Shown one piece after another: positions 22,885 to 31,807 of a stretch of 64,000 nt of DNA. The notes beneath the pieces were generated by a model that saw only the letters and a program-made list of their open reading frames with translations, did not search any database and was not told where the DNA came from. Numbering within the stretch: the first letter of the stretch is position 1; each line of letters begins with the position of its first letter. The stretch comes from an archaeon (GTDB lineage Archaea > Asgardarchaeota > Thorarchaeia > Thorarchaeales > Thorarchaeaceae): contig JAJRZD010000082.1 of the NCBI GenBank assembly GCA_024275415.1, positions 19,731 through 83,730 on the forward strand, written 5' to 3'. Position numbers and translations under genes: made by a program.

Positions 22885-23331
22885 ATGTGGGGAACACCAA
22901 AGATGCCTTCCATCACAGAACCAAGAAAAAAACGGTATATGCAGAAGGTCGAACACTGTAGAAATAGAATCTCGCATCTTGAGGTTTGGTTGGAGGAGAT
23001 TGATGCTAACGAGCCTGAAACAAAGACGCTTCTAGCGATTAAAAAAGCGTGTCAAGAGGTAGTCGATGTATCAACAGATATGCTGGCAATGATGTTGAAA
23101 GATAATTCTATCCCTCCCACTGACGACTATACTAACATTAGGCAGGCATCCGAAAAAGGATTAATCCCGAATACGCTGACAAAATCTCTTCGAGAAGCGA
23201 ATGGACTAAGAAATCGTTTGATTCATGTTTACAACGACATAGACATACCAATGTTAGTGCAGAGCATCGAAAGAATCATCCCGGGAATTAAAGAACTGCT
23301 GTTGGTGGTCGAACATTGGCTGAGCATGTGA
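22885..23331 (+). CDS. hepT: HepT-type HEPN toxin
   Basis: A 148-residue helical protein with the HEPN ribonuclease motif R-x4-H-x-Y at R109, H114 and Y116 (RNRLIHVY), the hallmark of HepT toxins of type VII toxin-antitoxin systems. In that family the RNase is silenced when the partner MntA transfers AMP to the tyrosine of the motif, which is present here. ATG at 22903 is an alternative start. Its stop overlaps the start of the nucleotidyltransferase gene, as usual for these pairs. A GATATAAA near 22842 could be the TATA box. The 240 bases before it hold no gene. Confidence 0.88.
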   Translation: MWGTPKMPSITEPRKKRYMQKVEHCRNRISHLEVWLEEIDANEPETKTLLAIKKACQEVVDVSTDMLAMMLKDNSIPPTDDYTNIRQASEKGLIPNTLTKSLREANGLRNRLIHVYNDIDIPMLVQSIERIIPGIKELLLVVEHWLSM

Positions 23332-23711
23332 TATCAAAAATCAAGAACGAGTTGCAATGGATGATGGAAATCGATGATATCATCGGGGTTCTTCTCTTTG
23401 GCTCTCAGGTCGAAGGGACTGCCAGTCGAGATAGTGACTTGGATATATGCGTCGTTGCCCCCTCGGTCAAAACCACATCGCAAAAGGCAGAACTGCTTGG
23501 GGAGATATGGCAAAACATCACGAAGAGTGGGTATGATGTCTGGCTCTTCGAGGAACTCCCGCTGTACATGCAGATTGAGGTCATACTGAACCATGTCGTG
23601 ATATTCTGCGATGATATCCCAGCACTGTACGAGTACTTCTACTTCTTCCGAAAGATGTGGAGGTCTCAGTGTCGAAGACAGTCATTGCGTTTCGAATCCA
23701 CTGCCAAATAG
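23328..23711 (+). CDS. mntA: MntA-type minimal nucleotidyltransferase antitoxin
   Basis: A 127-residue minimal nucleotidyltransferase with the motif G-S-x10-D-x-D (FGSQVEGTASRDSDLDICVV) and a third acidic residue expected in the later strand (YDVWLFEEL). It neutralises HepT by AMPylation. GTG at 23328 overlaps the hepT stop as GTGA, the classic coupled arrangement; TTG at 23316, preceded by GGTGG, is possible and would add four residues. The C-terminus (residues after FRKMW) is basic and of normal length. It is convergent with the asparaginase gene. Confidence 0.88.
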   Translation: MISKIKNELQWMMEIDDIIGVLLFGSQVEGTASRDSDLDICVVAPSVKTTSQKAELLGEIWQNITKSGYDVWLFEELPLYMQIEVILNHVVIFCDDIPALYEYFYFFRKMWRSQCRRQSLRFESTAK

Positions 23712-23761
23712 CCCGAAATCTTGTAACGTATGCCTATCAGACCACAGTAAAACAGACCCGA

Positions 23762-24643
23762 CTACGCAGATGGAATCTCGGACATGCTAGGTTTCATCGT
23801 AACGTAAACGACATCACTGTTACGAGCGATGGCAACCGGCATATGAGGTGTGTCGAAGGCGAGTCCAACACTGCCTGCGGTATCAAGCATTATGAGACCG
23901 GCCTCGCCGCTTGTTTTTTCACGGATAGATCTCATCACGCGCAGGCATGCATCCTCAACAGACAGCCCTTGCTCAACGTACATCACTGCCTCTCGACCCA
24001 TCACGACCCGCAGTATCTGCTCTCCTTTTCCGGTACAGCTGGCAGAGGCAATCTCATTGGCATAGACGCCCGCTCCTATGATAGGAGAGTCGCCGACCCT
24101 GCCGGGAAGTTTGCCGGGCCACCCGCTTGTAGAAGCACCGGCAGCCAGCCTGCCGCTTTCGTCCAATGCCACACAACCAACGGTATCACATCCCACGGCA
24201 TGAACCCCACGACTGGTCCGCCCGGGCTCATCCTCTTTGCGGTACCCAAAGGAAACCATCTCGTTGTACAAGCGAGTCGCTCCTGCACCTGCCACTTGCA
24301 TCACAGGAGTACGTTCTAACACGTACCTCGCCAGAGAGATTGGATGGATGATGTCCTTTACAGCCATGACAGCTCCGCTTTCTAGACGCTGTCCATCCAT
24401 CAGGATGGCATCGACCTCGATCTCGCCGTCGAGGTTCTCGCACGCTCCTCTACCGGCTGTGAATAGCTCTGTTTCCTCCAATTGCCAAATGGCAGACTCG
24501 ACAGCATCTACCGCAGAGCCTCCCTTTTCAAGAACACAGAGTCCGACATGGGCTGCACGCCTGACGGCCTTCAGGATATCAGTATGAGTTGTTTCGTCAA
24601 AGATAGTTGCTCCTCCATGTACAATAATGATTGGTTGGGACAT
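23762..24643 (-). CDS. Isoaspartyl peptidase / plant-type L-asparaginase
   Basis: A 293-residue N-terminal-nucleophile hydrolase precursor that removes beta-aspartyl residues from damaged peptides or hydrolyses asparagine. The N-terminal IIVHGGA, the loop ENLDGEIEVDAILMDG, the autocleavage site before T154 (GCDTVGCVALD) and the substrate loop GRVGDSPIIGAGVYA followed by CTGKGE are all present. Self-cleavage before T154 would give alpha and beta subunits. Length and order match the family; nothing is missing. The adjacent kinase is divergent. Confidence 0.93.
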   Translation of the reverse strand: MSQPIIIVHGGATIFDETTHTDILKAVRRAAHVGLCVLEKGGSAVDAVESAIWQLEETELFTAGRGACENLDGEIEVDAILMDGQRLESGAVMAVKDIIHPISLARYVLERTPVMQVAGAGATRLYNEMVSFGYRKEDEPGRTSRGVHAVGCDTVGCVALDESGRLAAGASTSGWPGKLPGRVGDSPIIGAGVYANEIASASCTGKGEQILRVVMGREAVMYVEQGLSVEDACLRVMRSIREKTSGEAGLIMLDTAGSVGLAFDTPHMPVAIARNSDVVYVTMKPSMSEIPSA

Positions 24644-24703
24644 CTGACATCATCCTGATGTGTGACTGTTGACCTAAAGCCTAATATTCCATCCTATGAA
24701 GGG

Positions 24704-24711
24704 TTATATAA
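24704..24711. promoter_or_regulatory. TATA box upstream of the membrane histidine kinase
   Basis: TTATATAA, symmetric. Read on the plus strand it would place the transcript start near 24733, after the ATG at 24727, so the kinase may really start at ATG 24763. It might also serve the asparaginase gene on the other strand. Confidence 0.5.
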
Positions 24712-24726
24712 CGTTGGTTCACAATC

Positions 24727-27030
24727 ATGTTCTGGACCAACCACGCAACGGGACCTTCGAAAATGATACAATTACCGCGCAAGCTAGGTATGGTACTAGT
24801 CCGCTTGGCTCTTGGAATGGCTATAGTTCTCTTAATCTACTCAGTCCTGATTGGCTTAAGCGAATCCGCCATGTCATATGTGAGCCTCCATGCCCTACTT
24901 GCATTTCTTTCTGTTTTGACTGCTGCAATAATATACTTGGTTGCCCATCGCGAAAGAAACCTCTCGACTTTCATTTTCCTTCTGGCGTTGTTTTGGAGGG
25001 GCATGATTCATTTCGCGATTACAGCTCTGTTTTCATTCGTTGAGCCGGATTTCACTCCATCCTTTGCGCCTATTAGAGCATTCATGGAACTTCTATCACT
25101 AATGATCCTTAGTATTCTGATATTATTAGCCCTGATTACGGCCAATTTGAAGTGGGAGAATAAACCGCGCTGGGAACTAGGTATGCCGTTTCTGATTTTA
25201 TTGATCACCTTCAACACATACTTGTACTATGTCGTAGTTCCAACGATGGACATCTCATGGCTTAGAGTCGGCTCGTTCATCCTTGCGATCATTGCCATTG
25301 CAGTCCTTGTAATAAGCATCTATTTATCCATCAGGAACCGCGATAGGTTTTATGATGTCAGATACTTCGTGTCAGGGCAATCTGTGTTCATTCTTGTCGT
25401 AGTCGTTTTTCTCCTCTATGCACAGGGTGATGCGAACTTGTGGATCTTGGCTGCAATTACAGAGGCTTTCGCTTACATTCTGCTATTCGTCGCTCTTGGG
25501 AAATACCTCTATGGTAATGCGAGGATAAGCCGTGATGCTACAAGAGCGATATTGGGATTCTTACTGTCACTTGCAACGATTCCATTTGTCCTAAGCTTAG
25601 TGTTTGAAGCATATGCGACAGGAGTTGAAATCATAGACACTGGAGCGTATCTGGTATCTCATGGGGCGGCAGCCCTGTTATCGGGGATGATGACCATCCT
25701 ACTCTTTGTCTACTTCAGAAAACGGCCCGCGTGGAATTTGCTCCCACTAATTGTGCTGTATCTATCATGGACATACATTTACATCATCATCATGCCCGGA
25801 TATCAAAGATTTGGAGTTGCAGACCTTGGAGAGTCCCTGCTCCCATACAGTGTCGGGGCACTGGTCTCACTCGTTGTCATATTCAGAGCGGTTCGATACA
25901 TCCGAAATCCACCTGATGTGAACCCTACTGATATCGAAAGGGATTGGATTATCAGACGGTTCCTGGCTATTGCGGCTGGACTAGTATTGGCGCTCATTTT
26001 GGAGAATAAGTACGGGTCACTATCACATTCGGTTGAGAAAATGGTTGTAGAAAGAGTCGTCTTGTTAACGTTGAATCTATTAGCATTATTCGGGTTCTCA
26101 ATATTGATATTCATTACCGCAAGGGAATATGGTGATTGGAAGTCCATCGATGTCATCGCGATTCTGATCCTCGCATTCTACATCATGCCCGGTATCCTGA
26201 AAGGAATATACCCTGATTGGACACCAGGATGGTGGTTTGGTGAGATGTTCCTCATAGTCGGGCTTGGGGTGGGCCCTCCGCTTCTTGGGGCCCTCTATGT
26301 GGACTCCATGTCAAAAGCGCAAGAGATACAAAGAAAGGCGACCTTGTATGCGGACCTCCTTGTTCATGACATAACGAACATGCATCAAGCAATTATGGTC
26401 GCGTTGTCATTGATGGAAGACGACATGGATAGGAGCCACACTCATTATGATACGATGCAGGATGCGAAGGCCAGTTTACATAGGGCTGCGGAAATAGTCG
26501 CCAGTGTCAGACAGATTGGGATAGCTGATGAAACAGCTCCGGTTGATCTAGAACGAAAAGATATTGTTGAGGCGGTACTCAATGCTCATGAGCAAGTAAA
26601 ATCCGAGTATCCCCATGATACTATAAACTTCACTGTGAACAAGGAGATTGGTCAGTGCTATACCCATGCTAACAGTCTTCTAATAGACCTATTCTATAAT
26701 CTACTACGGAATTCTGCAAAATACTCTAATGGGGAAATCAAGATAGATGTCCGGATCAGTAAACGAGATGATGAAGAAGGACAGTTCTGGGTTGTCCGAA
26801 TCGAGGATTATGGAAGGGGCATTGATGATGAGCGCAAGAAGATGCTATTCAGACGATATATGAAAGGAGCTGAAGGTGTCGGGTTAGGGCTTGCTGTTGT
26901 ATATGCCCTTACGAAATCATACGGCGGGACCATTGCTGTTGAGGATCGGATTCCTGGGAGTTACCGAGCTGGTTCGGCATTCGTCGTGATGTTGCCGGAC
27001 GCAAGCTCTCCTCTCAACAATTGGACGTGA
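24727..27030 (+). CDS. Polytopic membrane sensor histidine kinase
   Basis: A 767-residue kinase whose first 520 residues are about 14 hydrophobic helices, then a cytoplasmic kinase core. The likely phospho-accepting histidine is in LLVHDITNMHQAIMVAL (HD motif near 550); the ATPase boxes are DLFYNLLRNSAKYS, EDYGRGID, LFRRYM and GVGLGLAVVYALTKSYGG. The large membrane part has no extracellular domain, so the signal is probably within the membrane or a membrane state. Its span pattern is reminiscent of the cassette membrane proteins at 4889-6259 and 7577-9013 but no clear alignment is visible. No response regulator is adjacent. ATG 24763 is preferred if the TATA at 24704 is used. Confidence 0.87.
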   Translation: MFWTNHATGPSKMIQLPRKLGMVLVRLALGMAIVLLIYSVLIGLSESAMSYVSLHALLAFLSVLTAAIIYLVAHRERNLSTFIFLLALFWRGMIHFAITALFSFVEPDFTPSFAPIRAFMELLSLMILSILILLALITANLKWENKPRWELGMPFLILLITFNTYLYYVVVPTMDISWLRVGSFILAIIAIAVLVISIYLSIRNRDRFYDVRYFVSGQSVFILVVVVFLLYAQGDANLWILAAITEAFAYILLFVALGKYLYGNARISRDATRAILGFLLSLATIPFVLSLVFEAYATGVEIIDTGAYLVSHGAAALLSGMMTILLFVYFRKRPAWNLLPLIVLYLSWTYIYIIIMPGYQRFGVADLGESLLPYSVGALVSLVVIFRAVRYIRNPPDVNPTDIERDWIIRRFLAIAAGLVLALILENKYGSLSHSVEKMVVERVVLLTLNLLALFGFSILIFITAREYGDWKSIDVIAILILAFYIMPGILKGIYPDWTPGWWFGEMFLIVGLGVGPPLLGALYVDSMSKAQEIQRKATLYADLLVHDITNMHQAIMVALSLMEDDMDRSHTHYDTMQDAKASLHRAAEIVASVRQIGIADETAPVDLERKDIVEAVLNAHEQVKSEYPHDTINFTVNKEIGQCYTHANSLLIDLFYNLLRNSAKYSNGEIKIDVRISKRDDEEGQFWVVRIEDYGRGIDDERKKMLFRRYMKGAEGVGLGLAVVYALTKSYGGTIAVEDRIPGSYRAGSAFVVMLPDASSPLNNWT

Positions 27031-27054
27031 GAGATACAACTCCCAGTTTTGTGG

Positions 27055-27936
27055 TCAGAGTCCCATACGGTGGAGTTCACGTTCTAGGAACTGTTTTGTT
27101 TCAGTGAGGTTGTGCCAACGCTCTCCAAAGGTAGCAGCATTGATCCTCTGTTCCTTGTATGCATTCTCTAAGTCAGCAATCTCAAGCTCTGTTTCTGCCA
27201 AGCGGTCTCTGTACATCTGTACTTTCAACGCAGCATTAGCTTCTTCAGAGTCACTGGGCTTCTGAACCGAGATGATCTTGCCATCCATGATCCGATAGAT
27301 GCGGTCTGTCTGTCGTGCGATGGCAGGGTCATGGGTGACCATGATGACAGTCTTGCCCATCTCTTTGTTCACTCGATGAAGGAACTGGACAATTTTGGCC
27401 CCGGTTTCCTGATCGAGGTCTCCGGTCGGCTCGTCGCAAATCAGGATTGGTGGATCATTAGCTAATGCAGACGCTATGGCGACTCGTTGTTTCTCGCCGC
27501 CACTTAACTCATCAGGCTTGTGATTCATCCTAAACTCCAGACCTACAGTCGTGAGGAGTTCCGTCACACGTTTCTTCCGTTGAGATGCTGGCATCTTAAT
27601 GGCAAGCATTGGAAGCTCGACATTCTCATACGCGGTGAGTGTTGGGATGAGGTTGAGAGTCTGAAAGATATGTCCAACGACACGCTGCCGAAGCATGCCA
27701 AGTTGGGCATTGCTGAAGTTGGTTATCTCTTTCCCTGCGATGAACGTCTGGCCAGCCGTAGCCCTAGTGAGACCCCCAATGATGTTAAGGAGTGTTGTCT
27801 TACCTGACCCACTGGGCCCGATGACGGCGATCATCTCGCCCTCCTCCACCTGCATAGAAAGCCCTCGAAGGGCCTGGACTTCGACGTTTCCGAGTTTGAA
27901 GACCTTGACGAGGTCAATCGTTTCAATGTAACTCAT
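27055..27936 (-). CDS. ABC transporter ATP-binding protein (MacB/LolD type)
   Basis: A 293-residue ATPase with Walker A GPSGSGKTT, Q loop HIFQTLNLIPTLTAYENV, signature LSGGEKQRVAIA, Walker B ILICDEPTGDLD and the switch histidine in MVTHD. It belongs to the class that drives FtsX-like permeases in export or lipoprotein-release machines. After the ATPase domain there is a 60-residue extra tail with a coiled-coil stretch (MYRDRLAETELEIADLENAYKE), unusual for the class. ATG 27936 is chosen over 27960 because GGAGTG lies before it; it begins 7 bases after the permease stop. Confidence 0.93.
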   Translation of the reverse strand: MSYIETIDLVKVFKLGNVEVQALRGLSMQVEEGEMIAVIGPSGSGKTTLLNIIGGLTRATAGQTFIAGKEITNFSNAQLGMLRQRVVGHIFQTLNLIPTLTAYENVELPMLAIKMPASQRKKRVTELLTTVGLEFRMNHKPDELSGGEKQRVAIASALANDPPILICDEPTGDLDQETGAKIVQFLHRVNKEMGKTVIMVTHDPAIARQTDRIYRIMDGKIISVQKPSDSEEANAALKVQMYRDRLAETELEIADLENAYKEQRINAATFGERWHNLTETKQFLERELHRMGL

Positions 27937-27943
27937 TTTTATT

Positions 27944-30709
27944 TCACTCCCTAAGGACATTGATCTTGTTCTCGTTGAATCGTGTTGTGAGAAGTATCGG
28001 AATGATGGCTGAGACCACGATGACCAGTACGACCAGCGCCATCAACGATAGTACAATTGGGTCAAGGATCATCCTTGGTCGAACCAGTGCAAGAGTGTTC
28101 TGACTGTTATTTGCAATATCTCCAAAGAGCTGGATGAATCCTGTGCCCACTCCAAGCAGGAGCGAGAAGAAAATCATGACCATCACCTCGGCCACAAGTA
28201 CCTTGAGTATCTGCGACCTAGTGAAGCCTCTTACTGCAAGCAAGGTGGTTTCATATTCCTTCTCTCGCAGCGTCAAGGACACTATCAGTCCAGTGCCTGC
28301 GATGGCCAACACAACAGCAAATGCAATCCCCAGCCATCTTGCTCTGGTGCCTCCCTGCTCAAAGCTTGCTTCCTCGCGGTTTGCAGCCCTGCTGGTCATG
28401 GAATCAGTACTTTTCACTGTGGGAGCTACCTCGGAGAGGTGCTCCTCGATAACTGTACCGTTCGTAGACGGTTCCGTATTGAGAAGAACCACAGGCTCGG
28501 CGTAACCAAGGAATCCTGTGGACTCCAAGAAGTCTATGGGGACGTAAGAGGGATAGCTGCCTCCGAAGGCAAATCGACCCATGACCTCCTCGAACGGGCT
28601 GACATAGCCTGTCAGTCCAACAATCTCCATCTGATAGGTGGCACCATTGGGCACCCGCAAGGTAAGTGTGTTTCCTATACGGAGTTCAAGCTGTCGTGCC
28701 ACTGAAACGGAGAGTATGATCTTTTGGTCTGTGAAATTCGATAGCAATGTGTCAATCGACCCCCCGGTGAACCAGTCATCCTCATAGAAGGCTGATTCTA
28801 GCCATGTATCGGGGTCTATCGCTCGTGTTTCTAGTTGTCCACGGGTGGTGCTCAAACTGATGTGGTATTCAGTGGTCACAGAGCTGACACCATCAATCGA
28901 TTCGATGTCTGAAAGGAATTCCGTGACGTTCTCACCAGGGGCGAAAGTCGCGCTGACATCAGCACCTACATTATAAAGATCAGTTCTGTTCCTGAGATCC
29001 TGCTCTGAGAAAAGGCTCCCCACGCTGAATATCCCATAGGAAACGATCAGAGCCACAACGAACACTAGTGCGGCATTGCGTGATGGGTTTCTCTGTACAT
29101 TTCTAGTGGCAAGTGTGCCAAAGGCTCCAAAGAACCGCTTTCCTGCCTGCACAATCGCAGCTTGGAATTTCTGAGAGCCGCGCAGCAGTATCTTCGTGGT
29201 TCCGTACAAGAAGGCAATAGGCCCTGCAAAGTTGAGGAATGCGTCAACAGGGCTCCACAACGCGACAGCGATGAGCATGATGAAGTTCGTACTCATTGCT
29301 GTTGCCATGAGGGTGTTCATGTTTATCCCAAGGATCCAGACGACCAATTTGTATGTCCCAAGTACGAAAGCGATGAGTGGTAGCAATTTCCTATATTCTC
29401 TCTGCTCTTCGATGTAGATGTACTGTTTCAATGAGTCCAGTGGGTCAAGTCGTGCAGCTCGGTCGGAAGGACCTCGAATGGACCAATATGCAAGGATCAC
29501 GCCAAACACAATGGTGACTACGATGTTCATCGGGTTCGCAATCAATGTTGCGAATGGTGATTCGACGGCCACGCCAACTATATAGTGCGCCAGATACGTG
29601 CCAATGAAAATGCCGATGACACTTCCAACGATACCAACGATGATACCCTCGAATTGAAGCATCCGCTTGATCGACTTTGGCCCAAACCCTTTTGTCTGAA
29701 GGAGCCCGAATTCTCTTCGTCTCAGGTTATAGCTCACATCACTAAGCATAGTGGACGAGTACCACGCCATGAAAATGACAGGGACAGCCAGTGCAACGAA
29801 TGCAAGGACAAGGATAGACGCAATGAGGGAGAGGAACCCTAGAGTTGTCCCAATCGTGTTTGAGGTCTGCACATTGTATTGGGCAGTCCTGTCCTCAATC
29901 TTTGCTAACGCGTTTTGAACATTAGTCGCCGAACCACCCAAGTCATAAGGATTGATCAAAAGGTCTCGATTCAGCTGCACTAGAAACCCTTGCGTTGCAA
30001 CTAGCCCAGTAGCATTCTCCTGTTGCGAATACCAGTCCATAATTGGGTCAATCGTGTCCGCCCAGTTTACGAGCATGATGTTATACTCACGCCAGTCCCC
30101 AACCTCGATCTCGATGAATCCATAGTTGATGGTACGAGGGGGATTGAGAAGTCGTGCAGTATTCTCTGAGATGTCAACAAACCCTGCGACTGTCAGGTTC
30201 ACCACAATGGTCTTGGGGAACAGGGAGTCATTGGTGAAATATCGTATTGGTACCGAGATGATCTCACCTACTTCCACGTAGGACGCGTTGGTCGAACTTG
30301 CAACAACATAGGTCTCGTTCGCGCCAAGTGATGTGGTGGAGTTCAAGAAGTCAAGAGTTTCCCAGACCGTGCTTGTGTCCTCAAGACCGAACAGGTCGAA
30401 TGTCTGTCCTGCTGATGCGTTGTAGTCAAAAGAGAACTTGATGTACCTGTCGATATTGGATACTTCAGGTAAGGACTCGGTGATGTTCTCTATCTTTTCG
30501 TAATCAGCATTGGTCCAAGTTATATTATTCGCGACCATCCGAGCCCCATAGTCCATCCCTTCAAGCGCCTGCGATATTGCAGCTTGCGATTGAAGGTCAG
30601 CAGCCATTACCATGCTCGCAAAGAAGGTCGTTGCGATCAGCACTCCAAGAGTAAGGGCGATGAATAGCCTGTAACCCCTGACGACTCGTTTGAACGCGTA
30701 CTTGAACAT
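27944..30709 (-). CDS. FtsX-like ABC permease, double-FtsX type
   Basis: A 921-residue permease. It has an N-terminal span (residues 13-36), an extracellular domain of about 245 residues, three spans of the first FtsX domain (285-410, with LLQTKGFGPKSIKRML coupling helix), a central pair of hydrophobic stretches, a span near 545, a second extracellular domain, and the closing three spans with TLREKEYETTLLAVRGFTRSQI as the second coupling helix. Two complete FtsX domains in one chain mean it can pair with a homodimer of the ATPase that follows. It probably exports or extracts lipids, lipoproteins or peptides; the substrate is unknown. Confidence 0.9.
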   Translation of the reverse strand: MFKYAFKRVVRGYRLFIALTLGVLIATTFFASMVMAADLQSQAAISQALEGMDYGARMVANNITWTNADYEKIENITESLPEVSNIDRYIKFSFDYNASAGQTFDLFGLEDTSTVWETLDFLNSTTSLGANETYVVASSTNASYVEVGEIISVPIRYFTNDSLFPKTIVVNLTVAGFVDISENTARLLNPPRTINYGFIEIEVGDWREYNIMLVNWADTIDPIMDWYSQQENATGLVATQGFLVQLNRDLLINPYDLGGSATNVQNALAKIEDRTAQYNVQTSNTIGTTLGFLSLIASILVLAFVALAVPVIFMAWYSSTMLSDVSYNLRRREFGLLQTKGFGPKSIKRMLQFEGIIVGIVGSVIGIFIGTYLAHYIVGVAVESPFATLIANPMNIVVTIVFGVILAYWSIRGPSDRAARLDPLDSLKQYIYIEEQREYRKLLPLIAFVLGTYKLVVWILGINMNTLMATAMSTNFIMLIAVALWSPVDAFLNFAGPIAFLYGTTKILLRGSQKFQAAIVQAGKRFFGAFGTLATRNVQRNPSRNAALVFVVALIVSYGIFSVGSLFSEQDLRNRTDLYNVGADVSATFAPGENVTEFLSDIESIDGVSSVTTEYHISLSTTRGQLETRAIDPDTWLESAFYEDDWFTGGSIDTLLSNFTDQKIILSVSVARQLELRIGNTLTLRVPNGATYQMEIVGLTGYVSPFEEVMGRFAFGGSYPSYVPIDFLESTGFLGYAEPVVLLNTEPSTNGTVIEEHLSEVAPTVKSTDSMTSRAANREEASFEQGGTRARWLGIAFAVVLAIAGTGLIVSLTLREKEYETTLLAVRGFTRSQILKVLVAEVMVMIFFSLLLGVGTGFIQLFGDIANNSQNTLALVRPRMILDPIVLSLMALVVLVIVVSAIIPILLTTRFNENKINVLRE

Positions 30710-30910
30710 GATTCTCTACTCCTGTAAACGCTGAACCGAGGTCACTTAAATGTTTGGAATTAATCAATCGTTGGGCGTGTATCAAATGTTGTGTGGGGGA
30801 TGTACGGTCGGTTGTGCAAGCAACCCCAGCCCACGACGTCACAGGGTTCCTTGAGTGTGGAAACTTAAGAGGATTTGCCTCGCAGGGACTCTGAAAATCC
30901 ACCGCCCATC

Positions 30911-31036
30911 TCACTCCAAGAAGTCCAGACGGTGGATGTTGTAAAGCAGTACCTTGGTCAACACCTCTCGTCGTTGTTCCTTGTACCTCCGTGGGCTAAA
31001 ATGGAGATCCGGGATGCCAAGACTTGAACAGAGTGT
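30911..31036 (-). pseudogene. Transposase C-terminal fragment
   Basis: A 41-codon open stretch with the sequence LHFSPRRYKEQRREVLTK, then VLLYNIHRLDFLE and a stop; the pattern KREVLxKxLLYNIHRL is typical of the C-terminus of IS5-like DDE transposases. An in-frame TAG lies immediately upstream. No matching remainder or terminal repeats were found nearby. The rest of the 406-base interval 30710-31115 has a GTGGG/CCCAC hairpin region near 30795-30835 and otherwise nothing. Confidence 0.5.
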
Positions 31037-31049
31037 CTAACCATTGATG

Positions 31050-31098
31050 GTCTAGCACTAGAAAAAAGAAAGGGATTCCTGGGTTGTCGACCCAGGAA
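31050..31098 (-). terminator. Hairpin terminator of the surface protein gene
   Basis: A perfect 9-bp stem TTCCTGGGT/ACCCAGGAA with a 5-base loop (31076-31098), followed on the minus strand by a T-rich run (CTTTCTTTTTTC). It lies 18 bases past the stop at 31116. Confidence 0.65.
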
Positions 31099-31115
31099 CA
31101 TACTCCACAAGGTGC

Positions 31116-31694
31116 TTAAGGCTCGACGAGTCTTGCATCTTTTCGCTTATGGTATAGAACAGAGAGTAACACGGCGACCAAAAGTGTAAGGAAGCTTCCT
31201 GACACCACATAAGGAAACGTGACTGTAGGGTCAAGAACAGTATCGGATACTTGATGGAGGTCAACCTGTTTCTTGTTACTCAAGGCACGGTTGAGAGCAT
31301 TGTCATATACCTCGACCCAAATTGAATAAGTCCGGTTCACCACTAGTGAGAATGCCTCGGTATGATAGACGGTGCCATTGAATGACATGAGAAAGCGGTT
31401 GGTGGTGACTGTGGGGATTTCCTGTCGAACCACCCCTGATACATTCAGGATACCAGAGTCAGGATCAGTGACGTTAGCCCAGATGATGAAAGACATGGCA
31501 CTACTGCTTTCATAATCTATACCCCAACCGTATATCTCAGGTCTGAGCGTATCTTGGGCGAGGACCGGAGCTGTGCTCCGGTTTATCGGTATATTGTCAT
31601 GAGTTGTCACAGGAGGCACGAGGATTGCACTTGTTGTCAAGAATAGTAAGAAGAGGCTCACATGGTGAAACATTGCAACCTTCATAATGACCAT
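31116..31694 (-). CDS. Small secreted, membrane-anchored protein
   Basis: A 192-residue type I membrane protein: signal peptide (residues 1-30, hydrophobic VSLFLLFLTTSAILVPPV), an extracellular beta-rich domain of about 120 residues with DPDSGILNVSGVV and several N-x-S/T glycosylation sites, and a C-terminal span (FPYVVSGSFLTLLVAVLLSVLY) followed by the basic stop KRKD. The ectodomain looks like an Ig- or cadherin-like module (ITVYDNALN-type ending). ATG at 31685 is an alternative start. No partner is apparent; the function is unknown. Confidence 0.75.
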   Translation of the reverse strand: MVIMKVAMFHHVSLFLLFLTTSAILVPPVTTHDNIPINRSTAPVLAQDTLRPEIYGWGIDYESSSAMSFIIWANVTDPDSGILNVSGVVRQEIPTVTTNRFLMSFNGTVYHTEAFSLVVNRTYSIWVEVYDNALNRALSNKKQVDLHQVSDTVLDPTVTFPYVVSGSFLTLLVAVLLSVLYHKRKDARLVEP

Positions 31695-31807
31695 TCATCC
31701 TTTTGGATAATGAGCATATTATAATCTCTGTAAGCGCATTATGAGCAATGTGAGAGTCAAGGCTTCTTTCTGAGATTCGGGTGGAAGCAGTGTAGGAAGT
31801 AGGACTG

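Noticed and set aside
23657..24319. 220-codon frame antisense to the asparaginase gene
   Set aside because: The minus-strand gene has all family motifs; the plus frame has none and is rich in His, Arg and Cys as typical for shadows.
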